Shown: positions 53,834 through 62,677, counted from the stretch's first letter. The stretch is 64,000 bases of DNA from Arthrobacter sp. Edens01 (GCF_001307035.1 NZ_LKIU01000005.1:203664-267663); one strand, 5' to 3'. Numbers and translations: made by a program. Notes: generated by a model not told the origin, from the sequence alone.

Positions 53834-56800
53834 TCAGGGGGCAAACACCAGGGTGAGGACGGCATGCCGTGCACCTGACGCTTCCTTGGTGTAGAACCAG
53901 GCGTTGTCCGTGCCGGTGCCGGTGATGCCCAGGTCCACGGAGCCGGAGAGCATCGTTGACACAGCTGCCGGATCCAGGTCCACCGTGTAAATGGTGTTCA
54001 GTGCGGTGGGAGCGATGGTGCCCAGAAGCGGGGCGGCCAGGGTTGGGCGCGTGTTCCACGTTGCTGCCGTCTCCGCCCAGGCGCCGGTCACGGCGTGGAC
54101 CGTGTGCGGTTCCACCGACGCTGCGAAGGACTCAGTTGTGGTGCGGAGGCGGAGCGTGGCCGACTGCAGAGTCATTCCCGCAGGGATGTCACCGCCCGGC
54201 TGGAACCGCAGGTAAGAGACGTAGCCGAGGTTGCCGCGGGATGCCATGGTGACGGAGGAGCCGTACGCTGCGTTCGGGGCGCCCTGATTCACATAGGTGT
54301 CCTCGGAGGGCAGCAGCGTAAGCGTGACCGGCTCCGCCGGCACTTCGGCAGCAGCGATAGTGGCTGATGCCTGAGCCGATGCCGGTCCGGTGTTCCCTGC
54401 GGCGTCGACTGCCAGCACCCGGTAGTGCCAGGTTCCGGGAGCCAGGTCCTTGTCTTCGTAGGAGAGCGCCGTGGCGGGAACAGGCGCCAGCAGGGTTTCG
54501 GCCGAGGGCGTGAATCCGTCTGCGTCGGAGCGGTGGACCTGGTAGCCGGTGACTCCCACAATGTCCGTGGCTGCGCTCCAGCCCAGGTTCACGGTGGTCC
54601 CGGCACCTGTGGCAGTCAGGCCGTCCACGGCCGACGGCGGCGCGGTGTCCGGTTCCGGGGCCGGTGCGGTGCCGGTTCCAATCTGGTAGTGCGCCTGCAC
54701 CGACTCTGCACTGAGCGCCGTCGGGTAGACGGCGAATTCATCAATGCTGCCCTTGAAGTAGCGGCTGGTGGGCATCTGCGGCCAGGACGTGCTGAGGTTG
54801 TCACCGCCGATCCGCCAGGAGCCGGTCATGGCTTCGTTGCCGGTGACGTTGCTGGCCGCCACCCTCTCGCCGTCGACGTAGAGCGCCGTGCCGCCCGGAC
54901 CCTGAGTGGCCACCGCGTGGTGCCAGGCGCCGTCGTTGTATGTTCCGGGCGAGGTCACCGTCCGGGCCTGGCCGGTCCAGGTTCCGAAGATCAGGTTCCC
55001 GGCGTTGGTCATGTACAGGTGCCGGTCATAGCTGCTGCTCTGACCCGCGGACTTGCCGTCCCGGCTCGGCTGGCCCGAGCCGAAGCCGAAGATCTTTCCG
55101 CCGGCCGTCGTATCGGTGCGGAACCAGACCTCGGCGCTGTACACCGAGGGCGCGGCTGTCTTCTGCGGGATGTAGATGTAGTCGTCAACGCCGTCGAAGG
55201 AGGTGGCCTTGTTCAGGTCCGCAGCCAGCGCCCCGTCAGCGGTTCCGAAAACCGGCGCGCCGTAGGGCAGGCCCATGCGGTTGCTGTCGGAAGAATCGGC
55301 CGCAGCGGCGACTGAATCGCCGAGGCGCCAGTAAGTATCGGCGCCGTCGGCGCGGACTGCGGCCGGGTAGGCGTCCGTGGCAGTCGCCGTGCGGATCTGC
55401 ACCTGGCCGGAGAGCGGGCCAACGTTTCCGTCGGGGTCGCTGGCACGGATCCGGTAGGAATAGGTGGTGCCCGGAACCGCGGTGGTGTCAGTGAAGGTCG
55501 CCTGCGGCAGGTTCCACCAGAGCGAGGACGCCTGGACGCTACCGAGCGGTGTGGAGTAATTGTTGCGGTAGACGCTGTAGGTCAATTCGGAATCATCCGG
55601 ATCCGAGGTGGTCTGCCAGCGGATGGTGTTGTGACCGGCCGTCCGGGATTCAGCAGTTACCAGGCGGGGCGCGGACGGGCCGGCGGTGCCGGGGCCGGGT
55701 CCGAACCGGGTCAGGCTCTGCTGGTAGACGCCGTTGACCTTGGTGAACTCTCCGCCAACCCACAGCACGTCGTTTGAGCCTTTGGTGGTGTGGGCCAGGG
55801 TGCGCGGCCCGATTTTCTCTCCGTTGCCGTCGTTCAGCATGGGGTTCCACTGCAGCAGGGGGCCGGGCTTGTCCAGGTCCTGGGCGCTCAGGTAGATGCG
55901 GCTGCCGTCGTTGAAGGAGCCCATGCTCCCGCAGTCGTGGATATGGTGTGCCGCGTAGAGCTTCGCCTGGTAGACGGTGACTGCCTGGGTAGCGCCAAGG
56001 CAGGTGTCCCGCCATACCTGGTCAAGCGTCCCCAGATCCAGCCGGGCGCGGCCGTCGAAGACACCTCCGCCGGTTCCTTCGTTGCCGATATAGAAACTGG
56101 TTTCATCCGAGGTGATGCTCTTGACCACAGACGTTTTGGGAATGAAGAAGTTCGGATAGGTTTTTATGTTGCTGCCGGACACCGGATCAACCACGGCGAG
56201 GGCCTTCGAATCGGCGCCGTTCATGGTTGTGAAGTCACCGCCGGCCATCACCACATTCCGGGCGGCCGGTGCGTGCAGGGCGCGGACCGGAAGATCAGCG
56301 GACGGCGCCCAGGGCAGCAGCTCGCCGGCGGGTGTGATCGCCGCGAGCCGGTTGCGGGTGACGTTCTGGACGAGCTTGAAGTCTCCGCCGAAGTACACGG
56401 CGTCGGGGGTGGCTTCGATTGCGCGGACCGTGGCGGCGACGGCGGCCTGCCTGAAGTCCGTCTTCACGGTGCAGCTGGGGATGTTGATGGCGGCCAGACG
56501 GTTGGCGGTGACTCCGTTGACCGTGCCGAACTGGCCGCCGGCGTAGAGGGTGTTTCCATCCGGGGAAACTTCCAGGGCCCGCACCGTCGCGGAGGTGCCG
56601 GTGAAGGAGATGTTGCAGTCGACCGGCTCGCCGGTGTAGGCGTCATAAGCCGCGAAGTTCACGGCGCTGCGGCTCCCGGCGGCGCCGGCAACAGTGCCCG
56701 GCGGGCGGATCGCGGTGAAAGTGCCGCCTACGTAGACAATTCCGTTGGACTCAACCATGGACCAGACAATGCCGTTGGTCTGCCATGTGGGCAGGTCACT

Positions 56801-56911
56801 TGCCGAAAAAGCTACGCCGGGGACCAGTGCCGTTGCCGGGGCTGCGCCGCCGACCAAAACAGTGGCGGCCACAGCCACAGCGGTTCCAAGCGCCGCAAGA
56901 ATCCTCCGCAC
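53834..56911 (-). CDS. secreted GGxF-repeat / Fn3 / LamG / Fn3 / DNRLRE protein
   Basis: About 1025 aa after choosing GTG 56911, which follows AGAGGCGG and aligns with the start of the paralogue at 60385. Signal peptide ends near APATA. To about residue 415 there are repeated blades of the kind YVGGTF, YAGGQFGTVNG, YFGGDFKLV, MAGGDFTTMNG and WVGGEFTKVNG, typical of the DUF5122/delta-60 beta-propeller group. Then a fibronectin type III domain, a LamG/concanavalin-like domain (YWRLGD, FDGVDDYIYIP, NDGAWHHAVAT, YVDGERVA, GSIDEFAVYP), a second Fn3, and a C-terminal DNRLRE domain (SEDTYVNQGAP, YLRFQPGG, AATWNTRP). No LPxTG signal. Probable carbohydrate-binding surface or matrix protein. Confidence 0.88.
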   Translation of the reverse strand: MRRILAALGTAVAVAATVLVGGAAPATALVPGVAFSASDLPTWQTNGIVWSMVESNGIVYVGGTFTAIRPPGTVAGAAGSRSAVNFAAYDAYTGEPVDCNISFTGTSATVRALEVSPDGNTLYAGGQFGTVNGVTANRLAAINIPSCTVKTDFRQAAVAATVRAIEATPDAVYFGGDFKLVQNVTRNRLAAITPAGELLPWAPSADLPVRALHAPAARNVVMAGGDFTTMNGADSKALAVVDPVSGSNIKTYPNFFIPKTSVVKSITSDETSFYIGNEGTGGGVFDGRARLDLGTLDQVWRDTCLGATQAVTVYQAKLYAAHHIHDCGSMGSFNDGSRIYLSAQDLDKPGPLLQWNPMLNDGNGEKIGPRTLAHTTKGSNDVLWVGGEFTKVNGVYQQSLTRFGPGPGTAGPSAPRLVTAESRTAGHNTIRWQTTSDPDDSELTYSVYRNNYSTPLGSVQASSLWWNLPQATFTDTTAVPGTTYSYRIRASDPDGNVGPLSGQVQIRTATATDAYPAAVRADGADTYWRLGDSVAAAADSSDSNRMGLPYGAPVFGTADGALAADLNKATSFDGVDDYIYIPQKTAAPSVYSAEVWFRTDTTAGGKIFGFGSGQPSRDGKSAGQSSSYDRHLYMTNAGNLIFGTWTGQARTVTSPGTYNDGAWHHAVATQGPGGTALYVDGERVAASNVTGNEAMTGSWRIGGDNLSTSWPQMPTSRYFKGSIDEFAVYPTALSAESVQAHYQIGTGTAPAPEPDTAPPSAVDGLTATGAGTTVNLGWSAATDIVGVTGYQVHRSDADGFTPSAETLLAPVPATALSYEDKDLAPGTWHYRVLAVDAAGNTGPASAQASATIAAAEVPAEPVTLTLLPSEDTYVNQGAPNAAYGSSVTMASRGNLGYVSYLRFQPGGDIPAGMTLQSATLRLRTTTESFAASVEPHTVHAVTGAWAETAATWNTRPTLAAPLLGTIAPTALNTIYTVDLDPAAVSTMLSGSVDLGITGTGTDNAWFYTKEASGARHAVLTLVFAP

Positions 56912-57003
56912 GAACAACCGCCTCTGCAATGTGGACGGGACAAACTGACCCGAGACTGAGGGCATCGTAGCGGCGCAGCAAACACGTTTTGCACAGTGGC
57001 CCG

Positions 57004-57096
57004 TACCCGACTTGTGGATGCTGCTACCCGCCGCTCTACGGGGCTTACCCGTGTTTACGGGGACGCTACTTGAATCCGGAGATTTCCCTTTACCCG
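57004..57096. promoter_or_regulatory. phased TACCCG array between divergent genes
   Basis: TACCCG at 57004, 57025 and 57046 and TACTTG at 57067 recur with exact 21-bp steps (two helical turns). TACGGG at 57037 and 57056 and another TACCCG at 57091 fill the array. It lies in the 247-bp gap between the secreted repeat protein and the TagD-like gene. The CGGG/CCCG pairs could also make small hairpins, an alternative explanation. Confidence 0.5.
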
Positions 57097-57158
57097 GGGT
57101 TCTGAGAACTGGAAGATGATCCGGAAATTACTGTCTCAGCTGGGGGTCCACACACATC

Positions 57159-57629
57159 ATGCCCATCAAAATCGGCTACGCCTCGGGCGTCTTTGATCTT
57201 TTCCATATTGGTCACCTGAACCTGCTGCGGAATGCACGGGAAAGGTGTGACTACCTCATCGCCGGCGTGTCAACGCCGGATATGGCATTTGAGGTCAAAG
57301 GCACAAGGCCGGTGGTCCCGCTGGACGAGCGCATCGAAATCGTCCGCAGCTGCCGGTACGTGGACCAGGCTGTGGCTGATAAGTACATCGACAAGACCGG
57401 AGCTTGGCACGAACACGGATTCGACGTCTACTTCAAAGGCTCTGACTGGATCGGAACGCAAAAGGGCACAGACCTGCAACAGGGGATGGCAGAACTCGGT
57501 GTGGAGGTGGTGTTCCTTCCTTACACGCCCACTACCTCGTCCACGGAGCTGCGCCGCGCGTTGAGCCGGCTGACCATCGTTAGCGGGGACGCAGCCATCA
57601 TTGCCGGAGACACCGCAGCAACCGCCTAA
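57159..57629 (+). CDS. TagD-like glycerol-3-phosphate cytidylyltransferase family
   Basis: A 156-aa nucleotidyltransferase. GVFDLFHIGHLNLLRNA holds the HxGH CTP-binding motif, and TTSSTELR is the second catalytic motif of the cytidylyltransferases. VKGTRPVVPLDERIEIVRSC is close to TagD. It would make a CDP-polyol such as CDP-glycerol. It is the only plus-strand gene within a minus-strand stretch and diverges from the secreted repeat protein gene. The CDP-alcohol transferase at 49399 is a plausible user of the product. FAD-synthetase-like or other small alcohol phosphates remain possible. Confidence 0.85.
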   Translation: MPIKIGYASGVFDLFHIGHLNLLRNARERCDYLIAGVSTPDMAFEVKGTRPVVPLDERIEIVRSCRYVDQAVADKYIDKTGAWHEHGFDVYFKGSDWIGTQKGTDLQQGMAELGVEVVFLPYTPTTSSTELRRALSRLTIVSGDAAIIAGDTAATA

Positions 57630-57692
57630 ACCGCCAATACCCTGCGGCGGCGGGGCAGCAGGCCTTCGCGTTCATCCTGCGGGGCTTCCCGG

Positions 57693-58145
57693 TTATGGCT
57701 TCCGCCGCACAGCGAATGCCAGCAGACCCGCCAGTCCCACGCCGGCCAGCGCACCGGAATCGTTGAGCAGCACGTCCTGTGCGTTGGCGTTCCGGGCCGG
57801 CAGGAACAATGCCTGGGCCAGTTCGCCGGCGCCGGAGAGCACCATGCACAGCGCCAGGGCCAGCCACCACCGCCGCGGAGCAAGAAGCCGGGCGGCCAGA
57901 AAACCTATGGGGATGAAGAGCGCGACGTTTGCCGCACCCTCCAGCCAGGAGTAGCTGATGACGGGGAACCCCATTTCGTGGAGCCGGTTCAGGAAGCGCA
58001 CCAGCCTGCCATACAGCGGCCGGTCCACCGGAGTGGGCCAGAGGATCACGGCGAGTAGGCCGGCACACAGGAGGACGGCAGCTGCTGCCTCGGCCACCCG
58101 CAGTACACGGCGCGGGCGGGAGCGCTGACATGCTCCAGCCCTCAC
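57693..58145 (-). CDS. VanZ-like membrane protein
   Basis: A 150-aa membrane protein. ILWPTPVDRPLYG, NVALFIPIGFLAARLLAPR, LSGAGELAQALFLPARNANAQDV-type stretch (given in part) and NDSGALAGVGLAGLL match the VanZ family, with conserved Glu and Asp in the helices. GTG 58145 overlaps the stop of the upstream secreted protein as GTGA, so it is translationally coupled to it. Function of VanZ-like proteins outside teicoplanin resistance is not known; this pairing is unusual. Confidence 0.82.
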   Translation of the reverse strand: MRAGACQRSRPRRVLRVAEAAAAVLLCAGLLAVILWPTPVDRPLYGRLVRFLNRLHEMGFPVISYSWLEGAANVALFIPIGFLAARLLAPRRWWLALALCMVLSGAGELAQALFLPARNANAQDVLLNDSGALAGVGLAGLLAFAVRRKP

Positions 58146-60385
58146 CCGCGGCCCAGCTGGTTGTGCCGGGACACCTGGGCCGGCGAGAGAACCAGATGGT
58201 AGGCCGCGAACTCGTCAATGGCTCCTTTGAAGTAGCGGCTGCTCGGAGCCTCCGGCCAGGCAGTGGTCAGCTGGTCGCCGCCCACCCGCCAGGAACCGGT
58301 GATCGCCTGCGTGGCGGTGACGGTGTTGGAAGCCACCCTGACCCCGTCCACATACAGGGCCATGCCGGCCGGGCCCTGGGTGGCCACCACGTGGTGCCAA
58401 GCGCCGTCGTTATACCTTGCCGGGGACTTCACGGTGCGTGCGCTGCCGCTCCATTCCCCGAAAATTAGATTGCCTGCGTTGGTCATGTAGACGTGCTTTC
58501 CGTTGTTGCTGCTGAGGCCGGGGCCGGCCCCGTCGCGCCGCGGGATTCCGTTGCCGAAGCCGAAAACCTTCCCGCCCGTAGTGGTGGTGGTGCGGAACCA
58601 AGCCTCCGCGCTGTAAGCAGGGGGCGACGCCGCGCGCTGCGGGCCGTAGATGAAGTCGTCCACGCCGTCGAACGTGGTAGCCCGGTTACTGTCCCCGGCC
58701 AAGGCACCGGCGGAGCTTGCCAGCGCCGGTCCGCCGAAGGGCAGGCCCATCCGGTTACCGGTGGAGGAGTCTGCTGCGGCGGCGAACGGGTCCCCGAGCC
58801 GCCAGTAGGCCACCGCGCCGTCCGCCCGGACGGCCCCGGGATAGGCCTGCGCGGAGCTGGCAGTGGTGACCCGCACCTCGCCGGAGAGCGGTCCGGCGTG
58901 GCCGTCCGGATCGGTGGCGCGGACCCGGTAGGTATATGCCGTGCCTGGCACAGCGGTGCTGTCGGTCAAGGAAACCTGCGGCAGGTCCCACCAGAGCGAG
59001 GACGCCTGCACTGTCCCCAGCGGCGTCGCGGAACCGTTGCGGTAGATGCTGTACGTGAGACCGGAATCGTCGGGGTCTGACGTGCTCTGCCACCGGATCG
59101 TGTTTTGTCCGGGAGCCCGCGATTCGGCGCTGAGGAACTTGACGGCGGACGGGCCGGCGGTGCCGGGGCCGGGGCCGAACCGGGTCAGGCCCTGCTGGGC
59201 TTTGCCGTTGACTTTGGTGAACTCTCCGCCCACCCAGAGGACATCGCGGGTACCGGTGGTGGTATGCGCCAGGGTGCGCGGGCCGATTCCCTCACCAATG
59301 CCCTCATTCGTGGTCGGGTTCCACTGCAGCAGGGGGCCGGGCTTGTCCAGGTCCTGGGCGCTGAGATGGATCCTGCTTCCGTCCGTGAATGCGCCCATGC
59401 TGCCGCAGTCATGCGCGTGGTGCGCGGAATAGAGTTTTTCCTTGTAGAGGTTCACGGCCTGGGTGGCGCCCAGGCAGGTGTCCCGCCAGATCTGGTTGAA
59501 GTTGCTGAGGTCAAACCGGGCCCGGCCGTCAAAGACGCCTCCGCCGGTTCCTTCGTTGCCGATGTAGAAGCTGGTGCTGTCAGAATCGATGGACTTCACC
59601 ACGGAGGTTCGGGGAATGAAGAAGTTGGGATAGGTGCGCAGGTTGGCCCCTGTGGCACGGTCAACGACGGCGAGGGCCTTCGAATCGGCGCCGTTCATGC
59701 TGGTGAAATCGCCGCCGGCAATCACCGCGTTCCTGCCGGCGGGGGCGTGGATGGCGCGGATGGGCAGGTCTGCCACCGGGGCCCAGGGCAGCAGCTCACC
59801 GGTGGGCGTGACCGCTGCGAGCCGGTTGCGGGTGACGTTTTGGACGAGCTTGAAGTCTCCGCCGAAGTACACGGCGTCGGCGGTGGCTTCGATGGCGCGG
59901 ACCATGGCGGCGACGGCGGCCTGCTTGAAGTCAGTCTTCACCGTGCAGCTGGGAATGTTGATGGCGGCAAGCCTGTTGGCCGTGACCCCGTTGACCGCGC
60001 TGAAGTAACCGCCGGCATAGAGGGTGCGGCCGTCAGGCGAGACTTCCAGCGCCCGCACCGTGGCGGAGGTGCCGGTGAAGGACAAATTGCAGCCGGTGGG
60101 ATTGCCGATATAGGCATCAAAGGCCACAAAGTTCACCGCGCTGCGTGTTCCGGCACCGCCAGCAGCCACTCCGGGCGGACGGACGGCGTTGAATGTGCCG
60201 CCCACGTACACCACGCCCTGTGACTCCGCCATGGCCCAGACAATCCCGTTGGTCTGCCAGGTAGGTAGATCCGTGGCGGAAAAGGCAACCCCGGGACTGA
60301 CGGCCGCCGCGGGTGGGCTAACGCCAACCAGGAATGCAGTGCCCAGAACAGCACCGGTCAGCCAAGCGGTGATTCTCCGTCGCAT
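58142..60385 (-). CDS. secreted GGxF-repeat / Fn3 / LamG protein, paralogue of the gene at 53834
   Basis: About 747 aa from ATG 60385, which follows GGTGAG; a longer frame to 60454 exists but has no better ribosome site. A signal peptide ends near PPAAA. The repeat region, the first Fn3 and the LamG domain follow the paralogue almost residue for residue (DLPTWQTNGIVW, FGGDFKLVQNVTRNRLAA, WRDTCLGATQAV, YWRLGD, FDGVDDFIYGP). It stops right after the LamG domain, at about 745, and lacks the second Fn3 and the DNRLRE domain. Long stretches are nearly identical at the DNA level, so the duplication is fairly recent. Confidence 0.88.
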   Translation of the reverse strand: MRRRITAWLTGAVLGTAFLVGVSPPAAAVSPGVAFSATDLPTWQTNGIVWAMAESQGVVYVGGTFNAVRPPGVAAGGAGTRSAVNFVAFDAYIGNPTGCNLSFTGTSATVRALEVSPDGRTLYAGGYFSAVNGVTANRLAAINIPSCTVKTDFKQAAVAAMVRAIEATADAVYFGGDFKLVQNVTRNRLAAVTPTGELLPWAPVADLPIRAIHAPAGRNAVIAGGDFTSMNGADSKALAVVDRATGANLRTYPNFFIPRTSVVKSIDSDSTSFYIGNEGTGGGVFDGRARFDLSNFNQIWRDTCLGATQAVNLYKEKLYSAHHAHDCGSMGAFTDGSRIHLSAQDLDKPGPLLQWNPTTNEGIGEGIGPRTLAHTTTGTRDVLWVGGEFTKVNGKAQQGLTRFGPGPGTAGPSAVKFLSAESRAPGQNTIRWQSTSDPDDSGLTYSIYRNGSATPLGTVQASSLWWDLPQVSLTDSTAVPGTAYTYRVRATDPDGHAGPLSGEVRVTTASSAQAYPGAVRADGAVAYWRLGDPFAAAADSSTGNRMGLPFGGPALASSAGALAGDSNRATTFDGVDDFIYGPQRAASPPAYSAEAWFRTTTTTGGKVFGFGNGIPRRDGAGPGLSSNNGKHVYMTNAGNLIFGEWSGSARTVKSPARYNDGAWHHVVATQGPAGMALYVDGVRVASNTVTATQAITGSWRVGGDQLTTAWPEAPSSRYFKGAIDEFAAYHLVLSPAQVSRHNQLGRG

Positions 60386-60496
60386 ATTGCTCACCCACAG
60401 TTTCCCGGCCGTCCAAAAGGGATTGGTTGGCAAAGCTACCGAGCAGGCGGGCAAACGTTAATACCGGCGCATACGCGCCTTTTCAGCCGCCAATAC

Positions 60497-60517
60497 CTAG
60501 GTGGGCATCGCACCTAG
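60497..60517. promoter_or_regulatory. inverted repeat CTAGGTG-N7-CACCTAG
   Basis: Exact 7-bp arms around a 7-bp spacer, 112 bp before the secreted protein start at 60385. This shape fits a dimeric repressor site. TACCGG (60462) and TACGCG (60472), 10 bp apart, lie between it and the gene. No other copy of the repeat was noticed in the window. Confidence 0.4.
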
Positions 60518-60562
60518 TCCGGGCGCCGCCGTCGCGCCCGGCTGAGGGGGAGCGGGCAGGGT

Positions 60563-60673
60563 TTAACCCAGCACAAACATGCCCAGGAAAGTCGCGGTGC
60601 CGATGCCCAGCAGGAACACTCCGAGGACCTGCAGCCGCTGTGCCTGAGTGGTGTGGCGGCGCCAGCGGCGCAC
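60563..60673 (-). CDS. possible 36-residue membrane peptide
   Basis: A GTG-initiated frame encodes a basic N-terminus VRRWRRHTTQAQRLQ followed by a single hydrophobic segment (GVFLLGIGTATFLGMFVLG) and then a stop. The composition is that of a small membrane protein, although no ribosome site was found. It lies in the 500-bp gap between the secreted protein and sufS. The rest of that gap shows nothing convincing. Confidence 0.25.
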   Translation of the reverse strand: MRRWRRHTTQAQRLQVLGVFLLGIGTATFLGMFVLG

Positions 60674-60886
60674 GCGTCATTTGATGCCCATGCGACGAAT
60701 CTTACGGACCAAACTGCTAACGAAACCGCGTGACAGCATCGCGGGCACATTGATGGTATTTCGCGCAGGGAGAACTCAAACTTAGGCCAGACTCAGATGC
60801 CTCAGTTACGGCAGCGTGGGATGATTAGGGAAGATTTGTCTTGCGTAATGCCCGCGCAGGACGCCGCCAGCCAAGGAGTTTCCCCC

Positions 60887-62203
60887 GTGCCTGTGGTTTC
60901 CACCCCCGAGACCCTCAAGCCCGCCGCCGGGCCGATTGACAACGCCGAGGTGCTGCGCATCCGCAACGACTTCCCGATTCTGGACCAGCAGGTCAACGGC
61001 CGTTCGCTGGTGTACCTGGATTCAGGTGCTACCTCGCAGAACCCGCTGAGTGTGATCGAAGCGGAGCAGGAGTTCTACGAACAGCGCAACTCTGCCGTGC
61101 ACCGCGGCGCGCACACCCTGGCGGTGGCCGCCACGGACGTCTTCGAGGATGCCCGTACCACGCTGGCCGGTTTTGTGGGCGCGCGGCCGGAGGAAATCGT
61201 CTGGACCTCCAACGCCACCGAGGCGCTGAACCTGCTCACCTACTCCTTCTCCAACGCCACCGCCGGCCGCGGCGGGGCAGCGGCACGGCGCTTCGCGCTG
61301 GCCGAGGGCGACGAAATCGTGGTCACCGAGATGGAGCACCACGCCAACCTGATTCCGTGGCAGGAACTCGCCGCCCGCACCGGCGCCACGCTGCGCTGGA
61401 TTCCAGTGGACGACGCCGGTGCCCTGCGTCTCGAGGAGGCGGAGCAGATCATCGGCCCGCGTACCCGGATACTCTCCTTCACCCATGCCTCCAATGTGCT
61501 GGGCACCATCAACCCGGTGGCTGAGCTGGTTGCCATGGCCCGCCGGCACGGTGCGCTGGTGGTGCTTGATGCCTGCCAGTCCGTGCCGCACCTGCCCGTG
61601 GATGTGAAGGCCCTGGACGTGGACTTCGCCGCGTTTTCCGGGCACAAGATGCTGGGCCCCACCGGCATCGGCGTGCTGTACGGCAAGTCTGAACTGCTCA
61701 ATGCCATGCCGCCGTTCCTGACCGGCGGGTCAATGATCACCACGGTCACCATGGATAAGGCCGAGTACCTGCCCGCCCCACAGCGGTTCGAGGCGGGCAC
61801 GCAGCGGATCTCCCAGGCCATGGCGTTGGGCACGGCAGCTAACTACCTGCAGGAAACCGGCATGGACCGCATCCATGCGTGGGAGATGGAACTGGGCCAG
61901 CGCCTGGTCTCCGGGCTGGAAGCTATCGAGGGCATCCGCGTGGTAGGTCCGCCGTCGGGCGTTGAGCGCATTGGCCTGGCCGCGTTCGACGTCGCCGGCG
62001 TGCACTCCCACGACGTGGGCCAGTTCCTGGATGACAAGGGAATCGCCGTGCGGGTGGGTCACCACTGCGCACAACCGCTGCACCGCCGGCTGGGCCTGGT
62101 CTCCACCACCCGCGCCAGTACCTACCTGTACAACACCACTGACGACGTCGATGCGTTCCTGGACGCAGTAGCCGGCGTACGTCCATTCTTTGGAGTGAAG
62201 TAA
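60887..62203 (+). CDS. sufS: SufS-family cysteine desulfurase
   Basis: PLP enzyme of about 438 aa that takes sulfur from cysteine for Fe-S cluster assembly. YLDSGATSQNP is near the N-terminus, EMEHHANLIPWQ and the SGHKMLGPTGIG Lys region follow, and the catalytic Cys is in RVGHHCAQPLHRR. GTG 60887 is chosen because AAGGAG lies 10 bp upstream; ATG 60848 and 60797 would add poorly conserved residues. The sufU gene starts 3 bp after the stop. This resumes the conserved backbone. Confidence 0.94.
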   Translation: MPVVSTPETLKPAAGPIDNAEVLRIRNDFPILDQQVNGRSLVYLDSGATSQNPLSVIEAEQEFYEQRNSAVHRGAHTLAVAATDVFEDARTTLAGFVGARPEEIVWTSNATEALNLLTYSFSNATAGRGGAAARRFALAEGDEIVVTEMEHHANLIPWQELAARTGATLRWIPVDDAGALRLEEAEQIIGPRTRILSFTHASNVLGTINPVAELVAMARRHGALVVLDACQSVPHLPVDVKALDVDFAAFSGHKMLGPTGIGVLYGKSELLNAMPPFLTGGSMITTVTMDKAEYLPAPQRFEAGTQRISQAMALGTAANYLQETGMDRIHAWEMELGQRLVSGLEAIEGIRVVGPPSGVERIGLAAFDVAGVHSHDVGQFLDDKGIAVRVGHHCAQPLHRRLGLVSTTRASTYLYNTTDDVDAFLDAVAGVRPFFGVK

Positions 62204-62206
62204 GCC

Positions 62207-62671
62207 ATGAGCTCGGATTTGGAACAGCTGTACCAGCAGATCATCCTGGATCACGCCAAGACCAGGCACGGCGAGGGCCTGCAGGAAGCGCCGGCCGGGG
62301 CCCCGGCGGGGGAGTCCCATCAGCTGAACCCGACGTGCGGGGATGAGATCACTCTGCGCGCTGTACTAGGCGACGGTGCGGGGAGCGATGCCCGCGTTGA
62401 TGGGATCAGCTGGGAGGGGCAGGGCTGCTCCATCTCGATGGCATCTGCCTCCGTGCTTACGGATCTGATGGCAGGGATGTCCCGGGATGAGGCGCTGAGC
62501 CTGGTGGAGAACTTCCGCGAGGTGATGCGTTCGCGCGGAACCGTGGAAGCTGATGAGGAAGTGCTTGGCGACGCCGCTGCCTTTTCCGGGGTCTCGCGCT
62601 ACCCGGCGCGGGTCAAGTGCGCCATGCTCGCGTGGGTTGCACTGGAAGAGGCTGTCCGGGCAGCAGAGTAG
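62207..62671 (+). CDS. sufU: SufU-type Fe-S scaffold / sulfur acceptor
   Basis: A 154-aa NifU-N-like protein. The three zinc/cluster cysteines are present in NPTCGD, GQGCSIS and RVKCAML, with the Asp of TCGD. The 18-21 residue insertion with LMAGMSRDEALSL marks SufU rather than IscU. It receives sulfur from SufS, to which it is directly coupled. LYQQIILDHAK is the typical start. Confidence 0.95.
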   Translation: MSSDLEQLYQQIILDHAKTRHGEGLQEAPAGAPAGESHQLNPTCGDEITLRAVLGDGAGSDARVDGISWEGQGCSISMASASVLTDLMAGMSRDEALSLVENFREVMRSRGTVEADEEVLGDAAAFSGVSRYPARVKCAMLAWVALEEAVRAAE

Positions 62672-62677
62672 GCTCGC

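Noticed and set aside
57598-58218. 206-residue minus-strand frame over the VanZ gene
   Set aside because: Arg/Pro/Gly-rich shadow of the VanZ frame, without motifs.
8300-60886. Mobile element or phage origin of the island
   Set aside because: No transposase, integrase, terminal inverted repeats or att-like duplications were seen at either end.
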